Part shown: positions 15,977-23,711 of the stretch, in pieces
Layout of the letters: every line of letters starts with the position of its first letter
Numbering within the stretch: the stretch's first letter is position 1
Assembly: GCA_030697365.1 (NCBI GenBank)
Contig: JAUYQH010000101.1
Coordinates: 1 to 35,739 of the forward strand
Direction: 5' to 3'
Length of the DNA: 35,739 nt
From: Novosphingobium sp.
GTDB taxonomy: Bacteria > Pseudomonadota > Alphaproteobacteria > Sphingomonadales > Sphingomonadaceae
Made by a program: the position numbers and the translations under genes
The notes under the pieces: model-generated
The model's input: only the letters and a program-made list of their open reading frames with translations
Database searches by the model: none
What the model was told of the DNA's origin: nothing

Positions 15977-17535
15977 CACACGGCCTCGAGCGGCAACTCA
16001 AGCCGCGGGAACAGCCCAACGGGCTGCGCGAGATGAAACCCGCTTTTGGCGAGCGGCGAGTACCAGTCCGACTGGATCGCCGAGAAGCTTCGCAAGTCCG
16101 GCGCGACGCCAATGGCGTCGAGCAGGCGGCCCGCGCTGTCGGGGATCACCGGCAGGATCGCCACAGCCAGTTGCGCAATCGCGATGTACAGCGTCGCCAG
16201 CACGGTCTGCATGCGTTGCGGATCGGTCTTTCGCAGCGCCCACGGCGCCTGCACGTCGATATAGGCATTGCAGGCAAACACTGCCGCCATCCAGATTTCG
16301 ATCCCCTGGCTCAGCGCCAGACGTTCGAACGCATCGGGCACGTCCTGCGAGGTGACGCGGCCAATCATCTCCAACAACTCGTCATCTTCGGAAATGAGGC
16401 CCGAAATCTCAGGCAAGAGTCCGTCACAGTTCTTGAACACCAGCGAGAGCGTCCGCTGCGCCAGATTGCCAAAGCTGTTGGCAAGCTCAGCGTTGCAGCG
16501 GGTCACGATCGCCTCGGCCGAATAACTGCCGTCCTGCCCGAAACTGACTTCGCGCAGCAGGAAGTAGCGCAGCTGATCGACCCCGAACCGCTCCGCGAGT
16601 TCGAGCGGATCAACCACATTGCCGAGCGACTTCGACATCTTCTCGCCGCGGTGGAGCAGGAAACCGTGGCCGAAGATCGCCCGCGGTGGCGGCAGCCCGG
16701 CGCTCTTGAGAATCGCCGGCCAGTACACCGCATGGAAGCGGACGATGTCCTTGCCGATCAGGTGTAGGTTGGCCGGCCAGAACCGCGCGAAATCGCCGTC
16801 GCGCTCGGGAAAGCCGATCCCGGTCAGGTAGGTGGTCAGCGCATCGACCCACACGTACATCACGTGACCGTCGCTGCCCGGCACGGGCACCCCCCAGTCG
16901 AAGCTGGTGCGCGATACCGAAAGGTCGCGCAAGTCTTGGCCCTTGAGGAAGCTCAGCACTTCGTTGCGGCGGCTTTCGGGTTCTAGAAAGCCGGGACTTT
17001 CGTTGAGTTCAATCAGATAGTCGCGATACTTGGAGAGCCGGAAGAACCAGCTTTCCTCGACCGTCCATTCGACGGGGGTGCCCTGCGGCGAAAGGCGCTG
17101 CCCCCCTTCCCCGTCGACCAGTTCGTTTTCGGCGTAAAACGCCTCGTCGCGAACCGAGTACCAGCCTTCGTAGCGATCGAGATAGAGGTCACCGGCCGCC
17201 TCCAACGCTTTCCAGATCGCTTCGCTGGCCTTGTGATGCCGGGGTTCGGTGGTGCGGCAGAAATCGTCATAGGCGATGTTCAGAGCGCTGCACATCTCAC
17301 GAAAATAACCAGACATTTCCGTGGCGAAATCAAGTGTTTCCCGCCCTTCGGCGCGCGCCGTTTGAGCCATCTTGAGGCCGTGCTCGTCGGTTCCGGTGAC
17401 CAACCGCACATCGCGACCGCGCATCCGTTGAAACCGCGCGATGGCGTCGGCGGCGATCGCCTCATAGGCGAATCCGATGTGCGGCTTGCCGTTGGGATAG
17501 GCGATCGCGGTGGTGATGTAATAGGGATCGGCCAT
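15976..17535 (-). CDS. metG: Methionyl-tRNA synthetase
   Basis: MetRS charges tRNA-Met. The 519-residue form has the class I signatures HIGF (19-22, the HIGH motif) and KMSKS (299-303), WVDAL in the catalytic core, and an anticodon-binding helical domain from about 365. The zinc-knuckle cysteines of the longer type are absent from the region around 125-150, and the C-terminal dimerisation domain is also missing. This corresponds to the short, zinc-free form usual in alphaproteobacteria. The ATG follows 44 bp after holB in the same minus-strand operon. Confidence 0.96.
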   Translation of the reverse strand: MADPYYITTAIAYPNGKPHIGFAYEAIAADAIARFQRMRGRDVRLVTGTDEHGLKMAQTARAEGRETLDFATEMSGYFREMCSALNIAYDDFCRTTEPRHHKASEAIWKALEAAGDLYLDRYEGWYSVRDEAFYAENELVDGEGGQRLSPQGTPVEWTVEESWFFRLSKYRDYLIELNESPGFLEPESRRNEVLSFLKGQDLRDLSVSRTSFDWGVPVPGSDGHVMYVWVDALTTYLTGIGFPERDGDFARFWPANLHLIGKDIVRFHAVYWPAILKSAGLPPPRAIFGHGFLLHRGEKMSKSLGNVVDPLELAERFGVDQLRYFLLREVSFGQDGSYSAEAIVTRCNAELANSFGNLAQRTLSLVFKNCDGLLPEISGLISEDDELLEMIGRVTSQDVPDAFERLALSQGIEIWMAAVFACNAYIDVQAPWALRKTDPQRMQTVLATLYIAIAQLAVAILPVIPDSAGRLLDAIGVAPDLRSFSAIQSDWYSPLAKSGFHLAQPVGLFPRLELPLEAV

Positions 17536-17579
17536 GGCGCCGGATGGGGCTTTCGGGTCGGCGCCGGGTGATCCGGCGT

Positions 17580-18536
17580 TCAGGCCGCTTCCCTATCGGC
17601 GGCGACCGAGGCCAGCAACCCGCCAATTTGCAGCATCAGCGTGGTCGCGTCGAAGTTGGCGGTCGGGGCCTGCGCCAGCAACCGCGCGAGTTGCCCATGC
17701 GCCTCGATCATCCGCGCCGCTTTTGGCCGGTCGGCGCCGGGGACCGCGTTGACCAGGATCATCCGCGCGGCCTCGATCACCGCCAGCTGCTGCTCGCGGT
17801 CGGGCCTCGCGCCGATTTCGCCAATCAGCGCCCCGCGCGAAACGAAATCGGCATCGCCGTCTTCCATGATCCGCACCATCAGACCGTAGGCTGCGGTGAG
17901 TCCGCGGCCGGCGAAATCGAGCGCCGCGCCGGACGATCCACCCGCCATCGCCAGCGCCGCTGCGCGGGTGTCGGTAGATATTCCGCCAGCCGCATCGAGC
18001 ACGGAACCTACCGCGGCATCGGCGAGTTCGGCAAAGCGCAGGACACGGCAGCGCGAGCGGATCGTCGCCTGCAAGCGCCCGACGCGATGCGCGACGAGCA
18101 GGAAGAACGTCCCCACGGGCGGCTCCTCCAGGCTCTTGAGAAGCGCGTTGGCCGCGCCCTTCTCCATATCGTCCGCGGCATCGACGATCACCGCGCGCCG
18201 TTCGCCCAGCGTAGGACGCGTGGTAAGCCGCTTCTGGAACGCGCGGACCTGATCGACGGTGATGTTGCGCTTGGCTTTGAAGGGCTTGCCCTCGGTGCGC
18301 TTGCGCTCCTCATCGTCGCCATCGGGCAGCGGTTCGAGGACGAGGATGTCGGGATGACCGTGCGGATCGGACCACACGCTGCCCCCCGCCTCCAGAAGTT
18401 CGCGCGCCGCAGCGACGGCGAACGTCGCCTTGCCCATGCCTTTGCGTCCGGCGAGGATCCAGCCGTGGTGCATCCGCCCCTGCCCCATCGCGGCGCGCCA
18501 TTCGCGCCAGGCTTCGTCCTGGCCGAGCAGGGTCAC
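17580..18536 (-). CDS. holB: DNA polymerase III delta-prime subunit
   Basis: Delta-prime is part of the clamp loader. The 318 residues start with a P-loop-like GRKGMGKATFA (30-40), continue with DILVLEP, the switch region DAADDMEKGAANALLKSLEEPP and the sensor SRCR, and end in a helical domain. The zinc-module cysteines seen in many delta-prime proteins are missing, as in other alphaproteobacterial copies. The GTG at 18536 overlaps the tmk stop by four bases. The tmk-holB pairing is widely conserved. Confidence 0.93.
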   Translation of the reverse strand: MTLLGQDEAWREWRAAMGQGRMHHGWILAGRKGMGKATFAVAAARELLEAGGSVWSDPHGHPDILVLEPLPDGDDEERKRTEGKPFKAKRNITVDQVRAFQKRLTTRPTLGERRAVIVDAADDMEKGAANALLKSLEEPPVGTFFLLVAHRVGRLQATIRSRCRVLRFAELADAAVGSVLDAAGGISTDTRAAALAMAGGSSGAALDFAGRGLTAAYGLMVRIMEDGDADFVSRGALIGEIGARPDREQQLAVIEAARMILVNAVPGADRPKAARMIEAHGQLARLLAQAPTANFDATTLMLQIGGLLASVAADREAA

Positions 18537-19162
18537 GGAATGAGGTCGCCGAGCGCGGCGAGGATCAGGGCGTGGACGTCTTCGGGGGAGCGCGCGGCGT
18601 CGATCCGGTGGAAGCGGTGGGGTTCCGCCCGGGCGAGACGGTCGAACGCCCTTGCGACACCATCGTGAAATGCAGCCCCGCGTCCGCCGATCTTGTCCGC
18701 CGCGTCACCGTCGCGTGCGCTGAGCCGGCCCTCGGTGGTCCCGGAGTCAGCCTCGAGCAGCAGTGTCACATCGGGATAAAGTCCCTGACTCCCAACTTTG
18801 TGCAATGTGCGGATCGCCGCCTCGCCCAGCCCGGCTGCGTCACCCTGATAGGCCAGGCTCGAATCGACGAAGCGGTCGCAGATTACCCAGCGTCCCGCGG
18901 CCAACGCGGGTTCGATGCGGTGCGCGACATGATCCGATCGCGCCGCGGCGAACAGCAGCGCTTCGGCGGCGGGTGCCCATCGTGGCAGCGCGGGATCGAG
19001 CAGCAGCGTGCGGATCGCCTCCGCGCCGGGGGTGCCGCCGGGCTCGCGGGTGATCTCGCAGGCGATCCCGCGCGCGGTCAGCGCCGCGGCGAGCAGCCTG
19101 GCCTGGGTCGATTTGCCGGTGCCCTCGCCGCCCTCGAAGGCGATGAACTTGCCGCGACTCAC
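18533..19162 (-). CDS. tmk: Thymidylate kinase
   Basis: Tmk phosphorylates dTMP to dTDP. The 209 residues show the P-loop EGGEGTGKST (10-19), REPGGTPGAE for dTMP binding, and the DRF motif CDRFVDSSLAYQG. The lid region before the C-terminus (SARDGDAADKIGGRG) has lost part of the usual arginine-rich pattern, which is normal variation in the family. The GTG at 19162 overlaps the upstream carboxypeptidase stop by four bases (GTGA), and the tmk stop in turn overlaps holB. Confidence 0.95.
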   Translation of the reverse strand: MSRGKFIAFEGGEGTGKSTQARLLAAALTARGIACEITREPGGTPGAEAIRTLLLDPALPRWAPAAEALLFAAARSDHVAHRIEPALAAGRWVICDRFVDSSLAYQGDAAGLGEAAIRTLHKVGSQGLYPDVTLLLEADSGTTEGRLSARDGDAADKIGGRGAAFHDGVARAFDRLARAEPHRFHRIDAARSPEDVHALILAALGDLIP

Positions 19163-20358
19163 AGACCGACCAGTCCGAACAGGCCGTTGCGCAGGCGCGC
19201 CACTGGTCCGGCGGGGGCCACGCTCTGCGCGGTCAGCAGCGGAAGATCCTGCGGAATCTCCCCCGGCGCGCTGACCCTCAAGGTTGCAGCCTGCATGCTT
19301 TTGCCAATCGGAGCCTGTAGCGGTCCTTCATAACGTAGCGTCAGGGTCACGTCGGGGGTTTTTTGTCCGGCTGGGTAAGTTATATAATACGCCAGCGGCG
19401 CGCTCAGCGGCACCCGCCGGGCGGCCCCGTCCTGCACCCGCGCCTTGCCTACTGTGGCCCCCGCGGCGAACAGGCGGCGTGTCTCCCACGCCGAAAAACC
19501 CCATTCGAGCAAGGCGCGAGACTCCCTCGCGCGTTGCCAGGCACGGTCGTAACCGCCCACGACCATCACCAGCCGCCGTCCATCGCGCACCGCCGATCCG
19601 ACCAGGCCATAACCCGATTCGTTGGTGAACCCGGTCTTGACCCCGTCGGCCCCCGCGACGCGCCCGATCAGCGGCACGTGGTTGTCCTGACGGATGCCGT
19701 TGAAGGTCATCTCGCGGTGGCCCACGTAGCGGCGATAGTAGGCGGGATGGCGGGTCAGCATCGCCCGCGTCAGGATCGCCAGATCGCGCGCCGAGGTATA
19801 AGTTGCGCCCTGATCGGGCCAGCCGTTGGGGCTGCCGAAATGGCTGTCCGACATGCCGAGACGCTCGGCCTCGACGTTCATCAGCGCTACGAACGCCGGC
19901 ACGCTGCCGCTCGCCCCCTCGGCCAGCACGATGCAGCCATCGTTAGCCGATACCGTCATGATCCCGTGGAGCAGCTCGTCCACGGTCACCACCTGGCCGC
20001 GGCCGAGAAACATCGTCGAGCCGACCTGCCGCCACTGCTTGAACGCCGGATCGCTCATCGCGAAGCGCTGGTTGGGTTGCAAGCGACCCGCCGCCATCAG
20101 TTCGAACCCGACGTAGGCGGTCATGATCTTGGTCAGCGAGGCGGGCAAGAAGCGCCGCCGCGATTCGCGCTCGAACAGCACGCGGCCCGATCCCAGATCG
20201 ATCAGATAGGCGATCGGCGCGGCGAGATTGGCATCGGGCGCGAAGGGTTCGCCTTCACGATAAGAAGCGGCGGTGGTTGCGAGACCGGCCGGAACCTGGG
20301 CCTGGGCCACGATGGCCGCCAGCAGCAGCGGCGCGGCCAAGGCGATGCGCAGCCTCAC
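19159..20358 (-). CDS. dacC: D-alanyl-D-alanine carboxypeptidase (PBP5/6 type)
   Basis: This low-molecular-weight penicillin-binding protein trims the terminal D-Ala of peptidoglycan stem peptides in the periplasm. Of 399 residues, about 1-21 are a signal peptide (RLRIALAAPLLLAAIVAQAQ). The catalytic triad motifs are Ser74-x-x-Lys77 (SLTK), Ser137-Ala-Asn139 and Lys241-Thr-Gly. A C-terminal beta domain follows. The GTG at 20358 was chosen because it opens the signal peptide and overlaps the preceding stop (GTGA). Further upstream the frame is antisense-like. It forms an envelope group with the SPOR protein and transglycosylase. The exact dac letter is uncertain. Confidence 0.92.
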   Translation of the reverse strand: MRLRIALAAPLLLAAIVAQAQVPAGLATTAASYREGEPFAPDANLAAPIAYLIDLGSGRVLFERESRRRFLPASLTKIMTAYVGFELMAAGRLQPNQRFAMSDPAFKQWRQVGSTMFLGRGQVVTVDELLHGIMTVSANDGCIVLAEGASGSVPAFVALMNVEAERLGMSDSHFGSPNGWPDQGATYTSARDLAILTRAMLTRHPAYYRRYVGHREMTFNGIRQDNHVPLIGRVAGADGVKTGFTNESGYGLVGSAVRDGRRLVMVVGGYDRAWQRARESRALLEWGFSAWETRRLFAAGATVGKARVQDGAARRVPLSAPLAYYITYPAGQKTPDVTLTLRYEGPLQAPIGKSMQAATLRVSAPGEIPQDLPLLTAQSVAPAGPVARLRNGLFGLVGL

Positions 20359-21233
20359 TTGCCGGCGGAAACGATGCGCGCGTCGCCGAACCCGGCCTTC
20401 TTCGCCCGAGCGATTCCCGCTTGCGCGGCCGCACGATCGGCGAAGGGCCCGAGTTGCACGCGCCATAACCTGGCTGAACCAATGACCCTTCCGCCAAGCT
20501 TCCTGCCGGTCGCGTCGGCGTTGGCCCGGTTGGCGAAGGCAGCGACCTGGACCGCAAAAGCGCCACCCGCGGGTGGAGCGGTAGACTTTACCGGGGCCGG
20601 CCTGGGCGGGGCGGCCTTGGCAGGTTCCGGTTTGACCGACAGGGCCAGGGCAACCGGCGTCGGCTCGACCGACGGTTCGGCAGCCTCGGCGGTCGGCACC
20701 GCATCGCCTTTTCGCGCCAGCAGGTTGCGCAGGACTTCGACCAACGGGCCGGGCGTCACGAGCCGCTCGGGCGCGCGCTGGTCGGTGCGCAGCAGGGCGC
20801 GTTCGTACTCCTGCGGATTGACCCGTCGCACCCGCACCGCCAGTGGAACGGCTGAATCGGCCGCAAGTTGGGCGAAACCGCCCGCCGAAAGCCCGATCAG
20901 CTGCTTGCCCGATGCGGGCCCGCGCCGCTCGACCCGCGCAAGGATCGTGCGCCCGCTGTCGAGTGCGGTGACCTCGACATAGCTGGGCAGCGGCAGCGTG
21001 CGGTGCGACACCGAAATGCCCGGCCCCGCGTTCTCGTCGAGCCCGGCGTGGCCGACATCGTCGAACGGCGCGTCGACGGGCACGTATGTCACGCCCGCGG
21101 CCACATAGGGCTCGCCGAGCACCGCGGAAGGATCGGCCACCGGCAGCGCGGTCGGCCTGTCCTTCGCAGGTGCCGCGGTAGCGAGCGCCAGCAGGCCGAG
21201 CGCGGCCAGCGCCGCGCTACGAAGCGATCGCAT
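20355..21233 (-). CDS. RlpA-like septal protein with SPOR domain
   Basis: This 292-residue exported protein has a signal peptide (about 1-23, ending TAAPA). It then has a double-psi beta-barrel-like section (about 60-135: VEVTALDSGRTILARVERRGP) of the RlpA type, a proline/alanine-rich linker, and a C-terminal SPOR domain (about 222-290) with FAVQVAAFANRANADA and WRVQLGPFADRAAAQAG. SPOR domains bind denuded glycan strands at the division septum. No lipobox cysteine is seen, so it is not an obvious lipoprotein. Its start overlaps the transglycosylase gene by 17 bp. Confidence 0.85.
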   Translation of the reverse strand: MRSLRSAALAALGLLALATAAPAKDRPTALPVADPSAVLGEPYVAAGVTYVPVDAPFDDVGHAGLDENAGPGISVSHRTLPLPSYVEVTALDSGRTILARVERRGPASGKQLIGLSAGGFAQLAADSAVPLAVRVRRVNPQEYERALLRTDQRAPERLVTPGPLVEVLRNLLARKGDAVPTAEAAEPSVEPTPVALALSVKPEPAKAAPPRPAPVKSTAPPAGGAFAVQVAAFANRANADATGRKLGGRVIGSARLWRVQLGPFADRAAAQAGIARAKKAGFGDARIVSAGK

Positions 21234-22275
21234 CGGCCAGCAGCCCTACCGACAGTGCGTAATAGTTCGAGCAGTTGTAATCCAGAATCACCCGGTAGTT
21301 GCCCGTGAGCAAGTACGCGGTGCGGCCCGGCCCGTCGGGTTCGAGAAGGCTGGCGAGCACGTCGTCCCGCGGCCAATAGCCCGCCTGCGGGGCGATGCCC
21401 AGCGCGCGCCATTCGCGCATCGTTTTCCACCCGCTGTGGCGGCCATGCACCGCGGGGCAGCGCGGCGATGCGGTCCTGGTGCCGAGCGCGACCCGGTTCA
21501 ACCCCGAGGGGACGTTGACCGCCACCCCCCACGGCTCGCCCGCGCGCCATCCGGCATCGCGCAGATAATTGCCGATCGAGGCCACGGTATCGGCGCGGCT
21601 CGACCAGATATCGGCGAACCCGTCGCCATCGCCGTCAGCCGCGACGCGCAAATAGGCGCTGGGAAGGAACTGTGGATTGCCGAACGCACCGGCCCAACTT
21701 CCCTTGAGCTTGTACCGCGGGACCCCGCGATCGACCATCTTGAGCAGCGCGATAAACTCGCTCGCGAACAGTTCGCGGCGGCGGCCTTCGTAGGCCAGCG
21801 TGGCGAGGCTGCGGGCGAGGTCGAAGTCGCCGGTGTAACTTCCGTAGTTCGTCTCGTGCCCCCAGATCGCCAGGATGACCGGCAGCGGCACGCCGAAGCG
21901 CCGCTCGACCGCCGCGCCCTGACCCGCCAGCGCCGCGTACTGGCGGCGTCCGCCCCCAATTCGCGCGGCATCCACATGGGTCCGGCGATAGGGCTCGAAC
22001 GCTGTGAAAGTCGTTGGAGTCGAGCTGGTATTGCCGGGCTGCGAACGATCGAGCTCGATCACGCGAGGGTTGTAGCTCAGCCCGGCGGTCATTGCTGAAA
22101 CCGTCGATTCGCGCACCCCATCGCCCCGCGCCCGGGCGGAGAGCAATTGCATGTAGCTGGCAAAGCCGTCTCCGCGGTAATCCTGCGCCTCGAGCGCCGG
22201 GGCCGCGGGACCGAGTCCGAGTATCGCAGCGCAGGCCGTCGCGCGCCACCGTCGAAATTCCTTGAACGCCATCAT
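21217..22275 (-). CDS. Lytic murein transglycosylase, MltB family
   Basis: This 352-residue enzyme should cleave the glycan backbone of peptidoglycan with formation of anhydromuramic acid. A signal peptide (about 1-30) is followed by the catalytic region with Glu141 in WGHETNYGSY, then GAFGNPQFLPS, DGDGFADIWSS and the MltB-type C-terminal pattern NYRVILDYNCSNYYALSV. The GHE variant in place of GVE is typical of the alphaproteobacterial group. The ATG at 22275 precedes a second ATG at 22272. This is the first gene of the minus-strand operon; its promoter must lie in the 108 bp before the tRNA gene. Confidence 0.92.
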   Translation of the reverse strand: MMAFKEFRRWRATACAAILGLGPAAPALEAQDYRGDGFASYMQLLSARARGDGVRESTVSAMTAGLSYNPRVIELDRSQPGNTSSTPTTFTAFEPYRRTHVDAARIGGGRRQYAALAGQGAAVERRFGVPLPVILAIWGHETNYGSYTGDFDLARSLATLAYEGRRRELFASEFIALLKMVDRGVPRYKLKGSWAGAFGNPQFLPSAYLRVAADGDGDGFADIWSSRADTVASIGNYLRDAGWRAGEPWGVAVNVPSGLNRVALGTRTASPRCPAVHGRHSGWKTMREWRALGIAPQAGYWPRDDVLASLLEPDGPGRTAYLLTGNYRVILDYNCSNYYALSVGLLADAIAS

Positions 22276-22383
22276 GGTCCAGTTGTCGCATAGCCCGGCG
22301 TCAAAGGGAATCCCCTTGTGCGCCAGCAGGTTCGCAAGATCGGGTGACAAACGCTCCGCCCGGCGCTAGCCGCGTGTCGCGCG

Positions 22384-22473
22384 GGACAGGTGGCCGAGTG
22401 GTTTAAGGCAGCGGTCTTGAAAACCGCCGTGGGTGCAAGCCCACCGTGGGTTCGAATCCCACCCTGTCCGCCA
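22384..22473 (+). tRNA. tRNA-Ser (anticodon UGA)
   Basis: The acceptor arms GGACAGG and CCTGTCC pair perfectly, followed by a discriminator G and an encoded CCA. The anticodon stem GCGGT/ACCGC holds loop CTTGAAA with anticodon TGA. A class II long variable arm (GTGGGTGCAAGCCCAC) and the T loop GTTCGAATCC are present. Length is 90 bases. Everything to its right for more than 1 kb is decayed, consistent with use of its 3' end as an integration site. Confidence 0.97.
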
Positions 22474-22618
22474 AGAGCTGATCTCACCACATTCCGACGA
22501 GTCTCGAAAAGCTTAGCGTTTCTGCAGCTTTACGGGGTGATTCGGGTCCCGCGCTACCCCTGCCAATCCACGAGTGACCGATTGGATTTGTGGGAAGGAA
22601 TGTGGGAGATTTAAGGCC

Positions 22619-22831
22619 ATGGGAAAGCTCTCGGCAACCGCTGTGAAGGCCGCGACGCGGCCCGGTCGGATTGCCCTGACCGATGCCGACCGGCACCGCA
22701 GCACGAAGGCGACTCGGCCGCTGGCAATCTACCTTGCTGAGCGCCTTGGCTGCTTCGAGGTCATCGCTAAGCCATACCTTACCGGGGTCCATCACGGATT
22801 GTTCGAGATGTCGCCGCCGTCCCTGCAGTGA
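22619..22831 (+). pseudogene. Truncated tyrosine integrase N-terminus
   Basis: The first 17 or so residues (MGKLSATAVKAATRPGR) match the start of tRNA-targeting tyrosine integrases with an arm-binding N-terminal domain. After about residue 25 the similarity stops and the frame ends at 22831; the catalytic domain is absent. A good purine-rich leader precedes the ATG. The position 146 bp after the tRNA-Ser end, and the orientation, are those of a tRNA-integrated element. The 145 bp before it (22474-22618) hold nothing recognisable and would include the old attachment flank. The call rests on pattern memory of a short segment. Confidence 0.5.
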
Positions 22832-23160
22832 AACAGCCGCAGTATGGCTGGCTGCCCGGATGCGAGGACTACCAGACCCTGCGCACATTATTCGATCGCG
22901 CTCGCTTCAATATCAACCTGTGGATGACCTGCTGGGCGTGCGGGCATTCGCAGGTCATGGACGCACCGGGGTTGTGGTTGCTGACCGAAAGACGGCGCTG
23001 GGCCGATGCGATATCGGCGGTCGCGGCACGATACCATTGCGAAGTGTGCTGGCGGGTCCGACAGCTCAAGGTGCGAGATCCGATGATTGAACAAACCCGC
23101 CGAGGAGCAAACGCTCCGCTACTCAAGGCGCCTACCCGCGGCAGTGGAAGCGGATCGTAA
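22828..23160 (+). CDS. Small CxxC/CxxC zinc-ribbon-like hypothetical protein
   Basis: This 110-residue frame opens with GTG overlapping the stop of the integrase remnant. Two cysteine pairs, Cys35/Cys38 (CWAC) and Cys71/Cys74 (CEVC), would make a zinc ribbon, and the core LWMTCWACGHSQVMDAPGL looks conserved in sphingomonad hypothetical proteins. The natural start may be further in, near residue 33, because the first 30 residues look less protein-like. The tail after residue 88 is low in order. It may have travelled with the SOS-associated peptidase gene that follows. Function unknown; it may also be decayed. Confidence 0.5.
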   Translation: MKQPQYGWLPGCEDYQTLRTLFDRARFNINLWMTCWACGHSQVMDAPGLWLLTERRRWADAISAVAARYHCEVCWRVRQLKVRDPMIEQTRRGANAPLLKAPTRGSGSGS

Positions 23161-23188
23161 AACCGGCACCGGAGTTAGGACCAAGACG

Positions 23189-23705
23189 GTGTGCAATCTC
23201 TATCGCCTCAACTCATCGCGGCAAACGGTCGCCGATCTGTTCGGCGCAAACGATCGCGCTGGTAACGCGCCCGGAGGCGAGGTCTACCCGCGGTACCCGG
23301 GCCTGGTGGTTTTCGAGCGCGACGGCGAACGGGTGCTTGAAGGGATGCCCTGGGGCTGGCTGATCTCGCTCAAAGGCAAACAGGGCCAGACGCTCAATCC
23401 ACGACCAGTCAATAACACTCGCGCCGACAAACTGATGTTCCCGTTCTGGAAGAGCGCCGCGATCCGTCCCGAGCGACGCCGCCTGATCCCGGTGAACGCG
23501 TTTGCGGTGGTCGTCGGCGAAAGGGAAGGATGACCCGCATCTGGCTGTTGATTGCCGCACAAGAGATGTTCGCCTGCGGCGGTATCTGGCGACGCTCGAT
23601 CGAATGGGGTGATGTCTACAGCATGGTGATAACCAGGCGCGGGAAGACCCGCTCAATGTTCACGACAGGATGCCGGCCAGCCTTTCGCCAGTCGGTGACA
23701 GTCGA
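23189..23705 (+). pseudogene. SOS-response-associated peptidase (SRAP/YedK), frameshifted
   Basis: SRAP proteins crosslink through Cys2 to abasic sites in single-stranded DNA. GTG at 23189 gives M-C-NLYRLNSS, so the catalytic Cys2 is there, with AGGA upstream. The first frame runs through PRPVNNTRADKL and RLIPVNAFAV and stops at 23533. The second frame begins at ATG 23530 (MTRIWLLIAA..FACGGIWRRS) and continues the protein at exactly that point. A third frame from about 23643 carries NVHDRMPASLSP, the normal later segment. Two frame changes and loss of the end make this a broken gene. Confidence 0.75.
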
Positions 23706-23711
23706 CCGGTG

